A stretch of DNA of 56,569 nt from Candidatus Cryptobacteroides intestinigallinarum (GCA_017694785.1 JADIMK010000005.1:1-56569), one strand, 5' to 3'; numbered from the stretch's first letter, positions 46,357 through 56,377 are shown. Numbers and translations are program-made. The notes: generated by a model not told the origin, from the sequence alone.

Positions 46357-47456
46357 TTCAGGATGAACTCATCAGTTGACTTTAATCCTGTTATGCCGAA
46401 ATAAGCCTCTACGATATCTCCCTTCAGCCAGACCTGCCGACCTAGAAGATCCGGATGTGTGACAAGGTTAAGGGCTTCCCGGACATCGCCATCCGGCAGC
46501 TGTACGGCAATGCATGACTCCTTGTCCGAGACAGACGATCTGGAAGCTATGGCAAGATTGCTTTCCGACTTGAAAGGCGGCACTGTAGACATTGCGGACT
46601 GCGTCAGATCACCGCCGACAATGAATCCTGTCACCCAGACATCCTTTGCGCCAGCCATTGTCTTGGCCTGCGACACCGAGAATGCCTTGTCTGCCTGACT
46701 TCCCTGCCCCGGGTCATCATCACCTATGGTATAGCTGTCTTCTGTCCATATTCTGGTGGTATCCACAGACACTGTGATCGCATTGCCTGACACTCCGGAT
46801 CCTTCATCTGGCACATCGATATCCAATGTCAATACTTCACAAGGCGCCAGCCATCTTGTCAACAATGTTGATGTCCCCGTCCCGTCCGACATGATAAGAG
46901 ACACTTTGCCCGGATTGAAATAAGCAATTCTCTTTTCCGAATAGCTGTACATCAGCCGACCGTCGTCTGACCCCACAAAAAGCACCCCATCCGGATATGC
47001 TGTCAGGAAATCCGGATCTATCCTCAGCCTGATGCCTGAATTTACCTGCATGCACTCAAGACATACGCTGACCGTACCTCCTTCCGGGACCATGACGCAC
47101 CTGTCATCCCCGAATACAGGGCAGGAAAAAGCCGGGGCATCAAAAGTGCAGGATCGTACAGAGACCATATAGCTGCCTGACGGGACCTCAAAGGTCTCCG
47201 GAGACGCCCCGAACGGCCCAGAGTATATCTCCTTTCCTGCTCCGTCTGACACCACCAGGATGAAATCATTGGTATCAGGCAGTTCCAATTCCGCCCTGGT
47301 CAGGCTGGACCAGCTGTCTGAAAAATACACCCTGATCAGGCCATTGTCCTGTTCACGAGACAGATTATTCCCGCATGATACTGCCGTTGCAAGCGAACTG
47401 AAAGCGGCAACAGCTGCAGCCAGCAGCCTGCCTGTTCTGAAAATCATTCTTCCCAT
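46353..47456 (-). CDS. Lipoprotein with DUF4493-like and DUF6359-like domains
   Basis: This 367-residue predicted lipoprotein (Cys 28 after TAVS) is the first gene of a two-gene operon. Residues about 38-230 resemble DUF4493 modules (VPSGSYMVSVRS and similar) that occur in Bacteroidales surface proteins. The C-terminal part, about 255-367, looks like a DUF6359-type OB-fold (FSVSQAKTMAGAKDVWVTGFIVGG). Its stop overlaps the start of the larger lipoprotein gene by 4 bases. The function is unknown; the pair probably forms a surface complex. A promoter lies 45 bases upstream. Confidence 0.75.
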   Translation of the reverse strand: MGRMIFRTGRLLAAAVAAFSSLATAVSCGNNLSREQDNGLIRVYFSDSWSSLTRAELELPDTNDFILVVSDGAGKEIYSGPFGASPETFEVPSGSYMVSVRSCTFDAPAFSCPVFGDDRCVMVPEGGTVSVCLECMQVNSGIRLRIDPDFLTAYPDGVLFVGSDDGRLMYSYSEKRIAYFNPGKVSLIMSDGTGTSTLLTRWLAPCEVLTLDIDVPDEGSGVSGNAITVSVDTTRIWTEDSYTIGDDDPGQGSQADKAFSVSQAKTMAGAKDVWVTGFIVGGDLTQSAMSTVPPFKSESNLAIASRSSVSDKESCIAVQLPDGDVREALNLVTHPDLLGRQVWLKGDIVEAYFGITGLKSTDEFILK

Positions 47457-47500
47457 ATCTCACTCCACTGTTTAAGTTCCCGCTGCATTGCGGGACAGGG

Positions 47501-47508
47501 CAAAATTA
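47501..47508 (-). promoter_or_regulatory. -7 promoter element for the two-gene lipoprotein operon
   Basis: On the minus strand 47508-47501 reads TAATTTTG, an exact TAnnTTTG match, 45 bases before the start at 47456. A small hairpin (CCCGC/GCGGG, 47479-47494) lies in the leader. The rest of the 345-base gap to 47802 is low-complexity A/T-rich sequence in which no gene was recognised. Confidence 0.55.
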
Positions 47509-47801
47509 AATACAGGAGATCTCATCATAAAGAAGCCCCACAACGGTTTTTCTCTTTTTTTAAATGATTTTTCTGATTTTTTATGAATTTTCTCTTTTTG
47601 TAGAAAATATCACGGGACAAGAGATATCCGCAGAAAGGAGACGGCACAAAGGAGACCGGCACAAAGCATGCTCAGGCGGAAGGAAACCGCCATATAAAAA
47701 TTCACGAGGCAACCACAGATGTGATTACCCCGCTACTTAACCTAAACTTAAACTATGAAAAACTTCGGCGCGAAGATAGTGATTTTTTCCAATCTCACAA
47801 A

Positions 47802-50219
47802 TCAAATCCTGCGCAATTTGGCATAATTCAGCATCAGTATCTTCTCCCCATAGTCGTCAAATGCAATCCTTGCCTTGAGATTCGTACGGTCTCCTGATAT
47901 AGAGACTATCGTTCCATTTCCGAAGCGGTTATGTTCAACCCTCTGTCCTGCTTCCAGTTCCAGTACAGATGTCGGGACAAAGTCTTCGTCAGGCACTCTT
48001 TTCGGCACAGGCTGCACAGACGGACGGACACTGGAGGGATGCTGGACAGGCCTGCCGGTTACCTCCAACGGTCTACGCGTTGACGGTGTTGGCCTTGACT
48101 GCCGGACATTTCCAGATGGACGCATCCACGGGCTGCCGCCAGTCCTCTGGCCCTGGTCTTCATCAATAGACCTGCTTTCCATAAGCGGATTGAGGATATA
48201 ACGGCTGTCCATTTCCCTGAGGAAACGGCTGGGAGAATTGGACTCATGTTTTCCATTGCGCATCCTGGTCTCGGCAAATGAAAGCCACACGGCTTTCTCG
48301 GCCCTGGTGATGGCGACATAGAACAGACGCCTTTCCTCTTCAATGTCAGCCTCTGATGCAAGGAATCCTCCGGAAGGGAAAAGATTTTCTTCCATGCCGG
48401 CCACAAATACATACGGGAATTCAAGTCCCTTTGATGAATGTACCGTCATCAGGGTGATCCTGTTGCTGTCCTCATTTTCATCCATGTCAATGGCACTGAG
48501 CAACGATACATTCTCCAGATAGTCGCCAAGCGTCACAATCGGAAGATCAGCATCTGTAAGTTCCGTATTCTCGTCAACCGTACCGTCGGCCTGCATCTCT
48601 TCGAAATATTCGTTCTTCTTCTCCTCAGAGAAGGTACTTATACTGTTAAGCAGCTCTTCTACATTTGCCACCCTCGACTGCCCCTCTATGCTTGTGTCGC
48701 TCTTGAGAGCTGTCAGATAACCTGAGTCAGAAGCGATGGAAAGGGCAAGGGTATGGGCATCGGAGGTTGCTGCCTTGCCGTTAAACTGCGCGATCATTCC
48801 ACAGAAAGCAGATATCCTGGATATCGCAGCAGATTTCAGCCCGTAGCTCTCCAGATCAGGTCCCATGCCGGCAGCCCACAGGGAACAGCCCCGGTCCGCG
48901 GCCGCAGCGCCAAGGGCGGCAAGTGATGTATCTCCTATTCCTCTGGCCGGCCTGTTGACGACCCTTTTGAATGACTCGTCATCATTAGGATTGACCACAA
49001 GCTTCAGATATGCCATCATATCCTTTACCTCCGCTCTTTCATAGAAAGAATGTCCGGAGTAGATCACATAAGGAAGATTACGTCTGCGCAGGGCCTCCTC
49101 AAGAGCTCTTGACTGGGAATTTGTCCTGTAAAGGATAGCGAAATCCTGGTATTGCGCATGGCCGGACTGGATTTCTCCGATTATCGCAGAAGCTATGAGC
49201 AGAGCCTCTTCCTGCTCCGTATATGCGTTGATGAGCTTTATCTTGCGGCCCTCTTCCCCTTCTGAATAGCAGGTCTTCGGGATCCTTGATACATTCTTGG
49301 CAATGAGAGAATTCGCAGCTTCGACTATTGTCTTTGTAGACCGGTAGTTCTGCTCCAGGCGGAAAAGACTGCAATCCGGATAATCCTTCTTGAAGTTCAG
49401 TATGTTCTCTATCTTCGCGCCCCTGAACGCATAGATTGACTGCGAATCGTCCCCGACGACACATAGATTGCGGTGAACCGTGCTCAGTTCCTTCAGGATC
49501 CTGTACTGCGCATAGTTGGTATCCTGATACTCATCGACCATAATATATGAGAAACGTCCGGAAATGGAGGCCAGCGCATCCTTGTTGTCTCTCAGGAGAA
49601 TATTCATGTTCAGAAGAATATCGTCGAAATCCATCACTCCGGACTGCCTGCACTTACGGGAATAAAGCATATATATGTCCCCTATACGTGGCTTCTTCCT
49701 GGCTGCATCATTCTGGACAATCTCAGGAGTATTGATATATTTCTCCGGAGTAAACAGATTGTTCTTTGCCATGGATATCCGGGAAAGGACATCCTTAGGC
49801 TTGTAGACCTTCTCATCAAGCTGGAGTTCCTTTATGCAGGCCTTTATAGCACTGGTGGAATCACTGGTATCATAGATTGTGAAATTGGACGGATATCCTA
49901 TGCTGTCAGCGAACTCCCTGAGGAAGCGGATGAAAACCGAATGGAAAGTACCCATGAAAAGCTTCCTTGCCTTCTTCTCCCCCACCATCGCAGCTATCCT
50001 TGTCTTCATCTCAGAAGCAGCCTTTTTTGTAAAGGTGAGGGCCATTATACGATCCGGTCCGCAACCTTTCGCCAGGATATATGCGATCCTGCTGGTCAGC
50101 ACTCTCGTCTTCCCGGAACCGGCCCCGGCAATTATCAGTACCGGCCCCTCCGTACAGCATACAGCACGTTTCTGTTCACCGTTCAGCCCCTCTAGAATAG
50201 TACGTTCAATGTTTTCCAT
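47802..50219 (-). CDS. UvrD/PcrA-type ATP-dependent DNA helicase
   Basis: This 805-residue superfamily 1A helicase unwinds DNA in repair and replication restart. The start at 50219 (MENIERTIL) is chosen; the longer frame to 50279 runs into the nqrA promoter. Motif I AGAGSGKTR is at residues 31-39, motif II VDEYQDTN, motif III GDDSQSIYAFRGA, motif V TVHSSKGLEFPYVFV and motif VI YVAITRAEKAVWLS. The C-terminal residues (LEAGQRVEHNRFGNGTIVSI to the end) form the small Tudor-like domain that, in PcrA/UvrD, contacts RNA polymerase. The gene diverges from nqrA. Confidence 0.96.
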   Translation of the reverse strand: MENIERTILEGLNGEQKRAVCCTEGPVLIIAGAGSGKTRVLTSRIAYILAKGCGPDRIMALTFTKKAASEMKTRIAAMVGEKKARKLFMGTFHSVFIRFLREFADSIGYPSNFTIYDTSDSTSAIKACIKELQLDEKVYKPKDVLSRISMAKNNLFTPEKYINTPEIVQNDAARKKPRIGDIYMLYSRKCRQSGVMDFDDILLNMNILLRDNKDALASISGRFSYIMVDEYQDTNYAQYRILKELSTVHRNLCVVGDDSQSIYAFRGAKIENILNFKKDYPDCSLFRLEQNYRSTKTIVEAANSLIAKNVSRIPKTCYSEGEEGRKIKLINAYTEQEEALLIASAIIGEIQSGHAQYQDFAILYRTNSQSRALEEALRRRNLPYVIYSGHSFYERAEVKDMMAYLKLVVNPNDDESFKRVVNRPARGIGDTSLAALGAAAADRGCSLWAAGMGPDLESYGLKSAAISRISAFCGMIAQFNGKAATSDAHTLALSIASDSGYLTALKSDTSIEGQSRVANVEELLNSISTFSEEKKNEYFEEMQADGTVDENTELTDADLPIVTLGDYLENVSLLSAIDMDENEDSNRITLMTVHSSKGLEFPYVFVAGMEENLFPSGGFLASEADIEEERRLFYVAITRAEKAVWLSFAETRMRNGKHESNSPSRFLREMDSRYILNPLMESRSIDEDQGQRTGGSPWMRPSGNVRQSRPTPSTRRPLEVTGRPVQHPSSVRPSVQPVPKRVPDEDFVPTSVLELEAGQRVEHNRFGNGTIVSISGDRTNLKARIAFDDYGEKILMLNYAKLRRI

Positions 50220-50227
50220 AATGGGCG

Positions 50228-50256
50228 CGAAAATACGAAAAAAATGACTATATTCG
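50228..50256. promoter_or_regulatory. Divergent promoter candidates for the helicase gene (-) and nqrA (+)
   Basis: CGAAAATA at 50228-50235 (TATTTTCG on the minus strand) and TATATTCG at 50249-50256 are each one mismatch from TAnnTTTG, both with TTCG in place of TTTG. They lie 9 and 39 bases from the two start codons. The two genes would share a very short control region. Confidence 0.4.
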
Positions 50257-50294
50257 CGGCGGTTTCCAAAAAAATACACAAAACGGTTTTTATA

Positions 50295-51653
50295 ATGTCA
50301 AACAACATCGATTTGAAAAAAGGGCTGGATATTCCTATTTCGGGAGCAGCAGCCCCAAAGACCAGAATGGCGATTGTGCCTGACGTTGTTGCCGTCAAAC
50401 CGACTGATTTCCGTGCCCTGAAGCCGAAGCTTCTGGTAAGGGAAGGCGACAAGGTCCTGGCAGGATCACCTGTCCTGGCTGACAAAGAGTCTCCGGAGAT
50501 TCTCTTCACGTCACCGGTCAGCGGTACTGTGACAGAAATCGTCAGAGGCGAAAAGAGAAAGTTGCTTGAAATCCGCATAAAGGCGGACGCGTCTCAGGAA
50601 TATCTGGATTTCGGCGTCACCAATGCCGCAAGTCTTGATGCAGACCAGGTCAAGGCGCTTCTGATGAAAAGCGGTCTTTGGCCGGCTTTCATCCAGAGGC
50701 CTTACGGCATCATCGCCAATCCTACCCTGAAGCCAAAGGCAATCTTTGTCTCGGCATTCTCAACAGCTCCTCTTGCAGCTGACACAGACTACATTCTCAG
50801 AGATGAACTCAACAACATCCAGACTGCAGTAAACGCTATCGCAAAGCTCACTGACGGAGGCGTTCACGTATCCCTCAATGCTGACAATGCAAGCGGGACA
50901 CCGTTCCACAAGCTTGAGAATGTCATTTTCCACACTTTCAGCGGTAAACATCCGGCAGGCAATGTCGGAGTCCAGATCCATCACATCTCTCCGATCATGA
51001 AAGGTGAGACTGTATGGACCATCTCTCCGGTCATGCTGGCTGCCATCGGACGTCTTCTCAACACCGGCAGATACGACATGGGAAGGCTGATTGCAGTCAC
51101 CGGTCCGAAAGCCATTGAGCCGGCGTATGTCAAAGGTCTTCCTGGCATCAGCATGAAAGACCTGAAAGGATTCTACGACAATTCCGCCTCTGATATCCGC
51201 TTCATAAGCGGAGACGTCCTCACAGGAGAAAATGTCGGAGAAGACGGCTTCCTCGGCTTCTATGACACCCAGGTCACCCTGATAAAGGAAGGAAACGAGC
51301 ATGAGTTGCTCGGTTGGGCAAGGCCGTTCAGGACAAAACAGTTCAGCACATCGCACACATATTTCTCATGGCTTACGCCTAAGAAGAAATACGACATGGA
51401 TACAAACCTCCACGGAGGTCCGAGGGCTTTCGTCATGTCTGACGTATACTCGAAGGTACTCCCTATGGACATCTACCCTGTATATCTTACAAAGGCATGC
51501 CTTGCAGGAGACATCGACAAGATGGAGGAATTCGGCATATATGAAGTGCTTGAGGAAGATCTTGCACTCTGTGAATATGTCTGCCCGTCGAAGATCGAGA
51601 TCCAGTCAATCATTTCTGACGGAATCGCTCTTATGATGAAAGAAATGGCTTAA
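50295..51653 (+). CDS. nqrA: Na+-translocating NADH:quinone reductase subunit A
   Basis: This 452-residue subunit belongs to the Na+-pumping NADH:quinone oxidoreductase and is its peripheral cytosolic, quinone-site-associated part. The start at 50295 (MSNNIDLKKGLDI) fits family members, and LKKGLDIPISG and the long Rossmann-like core match. It is first in a six-gene operon in canonical nqrABCDEF order, with 12 bases to nqrB. The complex couples NADH oxidation to Na+ export and is the main respiratory NADH dehydrogenase of many Bacteroidales. Confidence 0.97.
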   Translation: MSNNIDLKKGLDIPISGAAAPKTRMAIVPDVVAVKPTDFRALKPKLLVREGDKVLAGSPVLADKESPEILFTSPVSGTVTEIVRGEKRKLLEIRIKADASQEYLDFGVTNAASLDADQVKALLMKSGLWPAFIQRPYGIIANPTLKPKAIFVSAFSTAPLAADTDYILRDELNNIQTAVNAIAKLTDGGVHVSLNADNASGTPFHKLENVIFHTFSGKHPAGNVGVQIHHISPIMKGETVWTISPVMLAAIGRLLNTGRYDMGRLIAVTGPKAIEPAYVKGLPGISMKDLKGFYDNSASDIRFISGDVLTGENVGEDGFLGFYDTQVTLIKEGNEHELLGWARPFRTKQFSTSHTYFSWLTPKKKYDMDTNLHGGPRAFVMSDVYSKVLPMDIYPVYLTKACLAGDIDKMEEFGIYEVLEEDLALCEYVCPSKIEIQSIISDGIALMMKEMA

Positions 51654-51665
51654 AGACAGAAAGTT

Positions 51666-52844
51666 ATGAGAAAATTTATCGACAAAATAAAGCCGGCCTT
51701 TGAAAAAGGCGGAAAATTCGGATTCCTTCATTCGACTTTCGACGCTTTCGAGTCATTCCTCTATGTCCCTGATACAGTGACGAGGAGAGGTTCCCATGTC
51801 AGAGACTGCGTCGATCTGAAAAGGATCATGATCATAATGGTGCTTGCTCTCGTGCCTGCCATGCTCTTCGGAATATGGAACACGGGATACCAGCACAGCC
51901 TTGCCTTTGGTCTCAAGGACTGGGGTTTCTGGAATATGGTGGGATACGGCCTTGTGAAGGTGATCCCTCTTTACCTTGTATCTTATATCGTCGGACTCGC
52001 GATTGAATTTGTTTCAGCCCAGATCCGCGGACACGAAGTCAACGAAGGATATCTTGTATCAGGTATGATCATACCTCTTATAGTTCCTGCCGACGTTCCT
52101 CTCTGGATGCTGGCCATAGCCGTGGCATTCGCAGTAATCCTCGGCAAGGAAGTCTTCGGAGGCACAGGAATGAACATCTGGAACCCGGCACTTCTTGCCC
52201 GTGCATTCCTGTTCTTCTCATATCCTAGCGTGATGTCAGGAGACAAGATCTGGACCCCTGGTGTATCACGGTATCTTGCTGAAGGACATGCATACGCATG
52301 CGGAGACGGCCTTGTAGATGCATTCTCAGGAGCCACTCCTCTTGCCCATGCTTCTGTTGACGGACTTCAGGCAGCAGGCACAAGTCTCTGGGATATGTTC
52401 GCCGGCGTCATCCCGGGATGCGTCGGTGAGACATCAGTCATCGCGATCCTCATCGGAGCCGTAATCCTCATCTGGACTGGGGTGGCAAGCTGGAAGATCA
52501 TGTTCTCTGCTGTAGTCGGAGGCCTCGCGATAGGTTACCTCGGCTATGCAGCCGGAGCTACTGATCTCCCTGGATACTATCAGCTCGTCATGGGCGGATT
52601 TGCCTTCGGCGCAGTATTCATGGCTACAGATCCTGTGACATCAGCCCAGACAGAGACAGGCAAATGGATCTACGGATTCCTTGTCGGTGCCCTTGCTGTG
52701 ACTGTAAGGCTCTTCAACCCGGGATACCCTGAGGGAATGATGCTTGCAATCCTGCTCATGAATACATTTGCTCCGCTTATCGACCATTATGTCGTATCCG
52801 GATCAATCAGCAGAAGGGCCAGGAAATTCAAAACCGCTAAATAA
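51666..52844 (+). CDS. nqrB: Na+-translocating NADH:quinone reductase subunit B
   Basis: This 392-residue integral membrane subunit carries covalently bound FMN at Thr 224 in the SGATPL motif, and forms the main Na+ channel with NqrD and NqrE. About ten transmembrane helices are visible, together with GTGMNIWNPALLARAFLFF and the segment NTFAPLIDHYV near the C-terminus. The gap to nqrC is 8 bases. Confidence 0.97.
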   Translation: MRKFIDKIKPAFEKGGKFGFLHSTFDAFESFLYVPDTVTRRGSHVRDCVDLKRIMIIMVLALVPAMLFGIWNTGYQHSLAFGLKDWGFWNMVGYGLVKVIPLYLVSYIVGLAIEFVSAQIRGHEVNEGYLVSGMIIPLIVPADVPLWMLAIAVAFAVILGKEVFGGTGMNIWNPALLARAFLFFSYPSVMSGDKIWTPGVSRYLAEGHAYACGDGLVDAFSGATPLAHASVDGLQAAGTSLWDMFAGVIPGCVGETSVIAILIGAVILIWTGVASWKIMFSAVVGGLAIGYLGYAAGATDLPGYYQLVMGGFAFGAVFMATDPVTSAQTETGKWIYGFLVGALAVTVRLFNPGYPEGMMLAILLMNTFAPLIDHYVVSGSISRRARKFKTAK

Positions 52845-52852
52845 TATAAGGT

Positions 52853-53746
52853 ATGAATACAAACGGCAATACATACACAGTGGTCTACTCGACGGTACTC
52901 GTCATCCTTGTCGCTGCAATCCTTGCGTTCGTGGCAATGAGCCTGCAGGACAAACAGAACGAGAACATAAAGATCGAGACCATAACCAAGGTGCTCAGCG
53001 CAGCATCACAGGCTGATTCGACTGTCACCATCGATGAGTCGACAGATGTACTGAAGATGTACTCTGAAGATATCACTGATGCGTTCTACGTCGACGGATT
53101 CGGCAACAGGACCGGTGAGATGAACATGGGCAAGGAAAATGTCAAGGACATCGTTGTCCCTTCAACAGCCGACCTGAAGAAGCAGAACGATATCATCAAG
53201 AAGATTGAAGCAAGCGATGCCGCACAGGCTGAAGAACTCAAGAAAAGCCTCAGCCTTCCGGTCTTCACATTCAATATAAACGGACAGGATGTCACTGTAA
53301 TACCTTGCTACGGTGCAGGTCTCTGGGGCCCGATCTGGGGCTATGTAGCACTTGCAAAGGACGGCAGGACAATCGACGGTGCCATCTTTGACCACAAGAG
53401 CGAAACTCCTGGACTTGGTGCAAAGATCGCAGAGGCACCGTTCTACGCATCATTCAAAGGAAAATCCTTTGCTGACGGTGAAAGGATATTCAATGTAGAG
53501 AAAGGAGACCATTCTTCAGATGCACATTGTGTAGATGCTATCAGCGGAGCTACAATCACATCCCGCGCACTCGGCAACAGCATCAACCTCTGGGCGAAGT
53601 ACTACAAGCCATACCTTGACCAGCTTTCAGCAGCTGCTGCCGCAGAAGAAGCCGTCGCAGAAGAAGCTGCCGCAGACCAGACATGCTGCCAGGACGGAGT
53701 TTCCGCCGGCCAGGATCAGGAACCAGTAAAAACAGTGGAGGAGTAA
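52853..53746 (+). CDS. nqrC: Na+-translocating NADH:quinone reductase subunit C
   Basis: This 297-residue subunit has one N-terminal transmembrane helix (about 8-27) and a periplasmic FMN domain; FMN is linked to Thr 234 in DAISGATITS, the site expected for covalent attachment. The C-terminal roughly 38 residues after YYKPYLDQL are an unusual Ala/Glu-rich extension containing a CysCys pair (TCCQDG). The gap to nqrD is 6 bases. The extension is beyond the usual end of NqrC and its role is unknown. Confidence 0.95.
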   Translation: MNTNGNTYTVVYSTVLVILVAAILAFVAMSLQDKQNENIKIETITKVLSAASQADSTVTIDESTDVLKMYSEDITDAFYVDGFGNRTGEMNMGKENVKDIVVPSTADLKKQNDIIKKIEASDAAQAEELKKSLSLPVFTFNINGQDVTVIPCYGAGLWGPIWGYVALAKDGRTIDGAIFDHKSETPGLGAKIAEAPFYASFKGKSFADGERIFNVEKGDHSSDAHCVDAISGATITSRALGNSINLWAKYYKPYLDQLSAAAAAEEAVAEEAAADQTCCQDGVSAGQDQEPVKTVEE

Positions 53747-53752
53747 CAAATC

Positions 53753-54376
53753 ATGAAAGACATCAATTACAAAGAAGTACTGCTCAAGCCTATATTCAAA
53801 GGCAACCCAGTCACTGTCCTGGTGCTCGGTATCTGTTCCTCACTCGCTGTGACAGTCCAGCTCAAGGGAGCATTCGTGATGGCACTTTCCGTCATCATTG
53901 TGACGGGACTTTCCAGCTTCGTGGTATCACTGCTCAGGAACACGATACCTAACCGTATAAGGATCATCGTACAGCTTGTTGTAGTTGCACTTATGGTGAT
54001 TCTCGTGGACCAGGTACTGAAGGCATATGCCTACAGCATAAGCAAGACACTTTCAGTATATGTAGGACTTATCATCACCAACTGTATCGTGATGGGTAGG
54101 ATTGAAGCTTTCGCCCTGGGCAACAAGCCGATACCTTCCCTCCTCGACGGACTTGCAAACGGAGCCGGATACGGACTGATACTTATCGTCGTAGCCTTCT
54201 TCCGCGAGCTCCTCGGATCCGGTACACTCTTCGGATTCAGAGTAATCCCTGAGTCATTCTATGAAGCCGGATATATGAACAACGGACTGGTGATCCTGCC
54301 TCCTATGGCTCTTATACTGCTCGGACTCATCGTATGGATCCAGAGAAGCATACAGAAGGATCTGCAGGAAAAATAA
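53753..54376 (+). CDS. nqrD: Na+-translocating NADH:quinone reductase subunit D
   Basis: This 207-residue membrane subunit with about six helices pairs with NqrE and shares an iron site within the membrane. The segments TNCIVMGRIEAFALGNKPIPS and FRELLGSGTLFGF match the family. The gap to nqrE is 17 bases. Confidence 0.97.
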   Translation: MKDINYKEVLLKPIFKGNPVTVLVLGICSSLAVTVQLKGAFVMALSVIIVTGLSSFVVSLLRNTIPNRIRIIVQLVVVALMVILVDQVLKAYAYSISKTLSVYVGLIITNCIVMGRIEAFALGNKPIPSLLDGLANGAGYGLILIVVAFFRELLGSGTLFGFRVIPESFYEAGYMNNGLVILPPMALILLGLIVWIQRSIQKDLQEK

Positions 54377-54393
54377 CATAAACTCAAATCGAA

Positions 54394-55002
54394 ATGGAAT
54401 ATATAAGCTTATTCGTCAAGTCAATTTTCATTGACAACATGATATTCGCCTTCTTCCTGGGCATGTGCTCATATCTGGCGGTATCCAAAAGTGTGAAGAC
54501 AGCTACCGGTTTGGGTATTGCAGTGGTCTTCGTCCTTCTTGTGACTCTTCCGGTCAACTACCTTCTCAATGAACATGTACTGAAGCCAGGAGCACTTGCA
54601 TGGGCAGGACTTCCTGACGTCGACCTGAGCTTCCTCAGCTTCATCATATTCATAGCAGTGGTTGCAGCCATAACACAGATTGTTGAAATGGTCGTCGAAA
54701 AATTCGCCCCTACCCTTTACTCGCAGCTGGGTATCTTCCTTCCTCTTATCGCTGTAAACTGCGCAATCCTGGGAGGATCACTCTTCATGCAGGAAAAGGA
54801 CTTTGTCAATGTAGGTGAAGCTACAGTCTATGCCCTCGGATCAGGAATCGGCTGGTTCCTTGCAATCGTGACACTTGCCGCGATCAGGGAAAAGATGGCT
54901 TACTCCAATGTCCCTGCAGCTCTGAAAGGACTTGGAATCACATTCATCACAGTAGGGCTCATGGCCATATCCTTCATGACCTTCATGGGTATTCAACTTT
55001 AA
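54394..55002 (+). CDS. nqrE: Na+-translocating NADH:quinone reductase subunit E
   Basis: This 202-residue membrane subunit, homologous to NqrD, contains [18 protein letters not shown] and [17 protein letters not shown]. About six helices are seen. The gap to nqrF is 15 bases with a GGGAGGAG ribosome site upstream of the next start. Confidence 0.97.
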   Translation: MEYISLFVKSIFIDNMIFAFFLGMCSYLAVSKSVKTATGLGIAVVFVLLVTLPVNYLLNEHVLKPGALAWAGLPDVDLSFLSFIIFIAVVAAITQIVEMVVEKFAPTLYSQLGIFLPLIAVNCAILGGSLFMQEKDFVNVGEATVYALGSGIGWFLAIVTLAAIREKMAYSNVPAALKGLGITFITVGLMAISFMTFMGIQL

Positions 55003-55017
55003 AGCGGGAGGAGAACA

Positions 55018-56277
55018 ATGTTAACGACAATAATAGCAGGTGTTATCACCATAGTGGTCATCACAGTATTGCTTGTGGCAGTGCTCCTGTTCGTGAAAAT
55101 CAAGCTCACGCCTGCAGGCAAAGTGAAGATCAGCATAAATGACGGAAAGAAAGAGATTGAAGTGACCCCGGGATCTTCGCTTCTCAGCACTCTTGCTGAG
55201 CAGAAGATATTCCTGTCATCTGCCTGCGGTGGAAAAGGAAGCTGCGGACAGTGTAAATGTCAGGTAATCGAGGGCGGTGGAACAATTCTTCCGACAGAGA
55301 CAGGTTTCTTCACAAGAAAGCAGATCAACTCCCACTGGAGACTCGGCTGCCAGGTGAAGGTGAAGGAAGACATGAAGATCGTCGTTTCAGAATCTGCGCT
55401 CAGCGTGAAGAAATGGCAATGTGAAGTGGTGTCTAACCACAATGTCGCCACATTCATCAAGGAATTCGTAGTCAAGCTTCCTGAAGGAGAACATCTCCAC
55501 TTCAAGTCAGGTGGATACATCCAGGTGGATGTCCCGGCCTGCACAGTTGACTACAAGAATATCGATGTAGATCCGGAATACAGGGCAGACTGGGAGAAGA
55601 TGGGTATCTTCAACCTCAAGATGGTCAATCCTCAGCCGACCCTCAGGGCATACAGTATGGCCTGCTATCCGGCTGAAGGCGACATCATAAAGCTCAATGT
55701 ACGTATCGCTACCCCACCTATCGACAGGGCAACAAGGAAATTCCTTCCTGTCAACCCGGGTGTATGTTCATCCTACATCTACTCTCTGAAGCCAGGAGAC
55801 AAGGTAACCATTTCAGGTCCTTACGGAGAATTCTTCCTTCCGGACAACCTTCCTGCTGACCAGGAACTGATATTCATCGGCGGTGGTGCAGGTATGGCGC
55901 CTATGAGAAGCCACATCATGCATCTCTTCAAGACAGAGAAGACAACAAGAAAAGTCAACTTCTTCTACGGTGCAAGAAGCCTCAAGGAAGCATTCTATCT
56001 TGACGACTACCATGAGCTTGAAAAGGAATTCCCTAACTTCAAGTTCCATCTTGCACTTGACAGACCGGATCCGGAGGCTGATGCAAAGCATGTCGCATAT
56101 ACTGCAGGATTTGTACATACAGTTCTCTATGAGACATACCTCAAGAACCATGAGGCACCGGAAGACTGTCTCTACCTCATGTGCGGACCTCCTATGATGT
56201 CAGCATCTGTAGAGAAGCTTCTTGACAGTCTCGGAGTTCCTAAGGAGAACCTCCTCTACGATAACTTCGGAGGCTAG
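55018..56277 (+). CDS. nqrF: Na+-translocating NADH:quinone reductase subunit F
   Basis: This 419-residue NADH-oxidising subunit has one N-terminal transmembrane helix, then a 2Fe-2S ferredoxin domain with Cys 70, 76, 79 and 111 (CGGKGSCGQC and GCQ). A flavin reductase domain follows with FAD site LRAYSMACYP and NADH site GGGAGMAPMRSHI. It passes electrons from NADH through FAD and 2Fe-2S to the FMN subunits. It is the last gene of the operon, followed by a terminator. Confidence 0.97.
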   Translation: MLTTIIAGVITIVVITVLLVAVLLFVKIKLTPAGKVKISINDGKKEIEVTPGSSLLSTLAEQKIFLSSACGGKGSCGQCKCQVIEGGGTILPTETGFFTRKQINSHWRLGCQVKVKEDMKIVVSESALSVKKWQCEVVSNHNVATFIKEFVVKLPEGEHLHFKSGGYIQVDVPACTVDYKNIDVDPEYRADWEKMGIFNLKMVNPQPTLRAYSMACYPAEGDIIKLNVRIATPPIDRATRKFLPVNPGVCSSYIYSLKPGDKVTISGPYGEFFLPDNLPADQELIFIGGGAGMAPMRSHIMHLFKTEKTTRKVNFFYGARSLKEAFYLDDYHELEKEFPNFKFHLALDRPDPEADAKHVAYTAGFVHTVLYETYLKNHEAPEDCLYLMCGPPMMSASVEKLLDSLGVPKENLLYDNFGG

Positions 56278-56330
56278 CAGAACTGAAAAAAGACCATTCA
56301 CCGGAATGGTGCACGAAGAAAAAGGATGAG

Positions 56331-56377
56331 GGTGACCCAAAAGTCAAAGACAGACTTAAGGGTCACCTTTCTTTTTT
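56331..56377 (+). terminator. Terminator of the nqr operon
   Basis: An 8-bp stem (GGTGACCC at 56331-56338 with GGGTCACC at 56360-56367) with an inner AAGTC/GACTT pair is followed by a T-rich tract (56368-56377). It lies 53 bases after the nqrF stop. Confidence 0.9.

Noticed and set aside
47755..47826. Short frame (23 codons, MKNFGAK) after a leader-like A-rich sequence
   Set aside because: It overlaps the end of the helicase gene antisense, has no promoter match and no homology I recognise.
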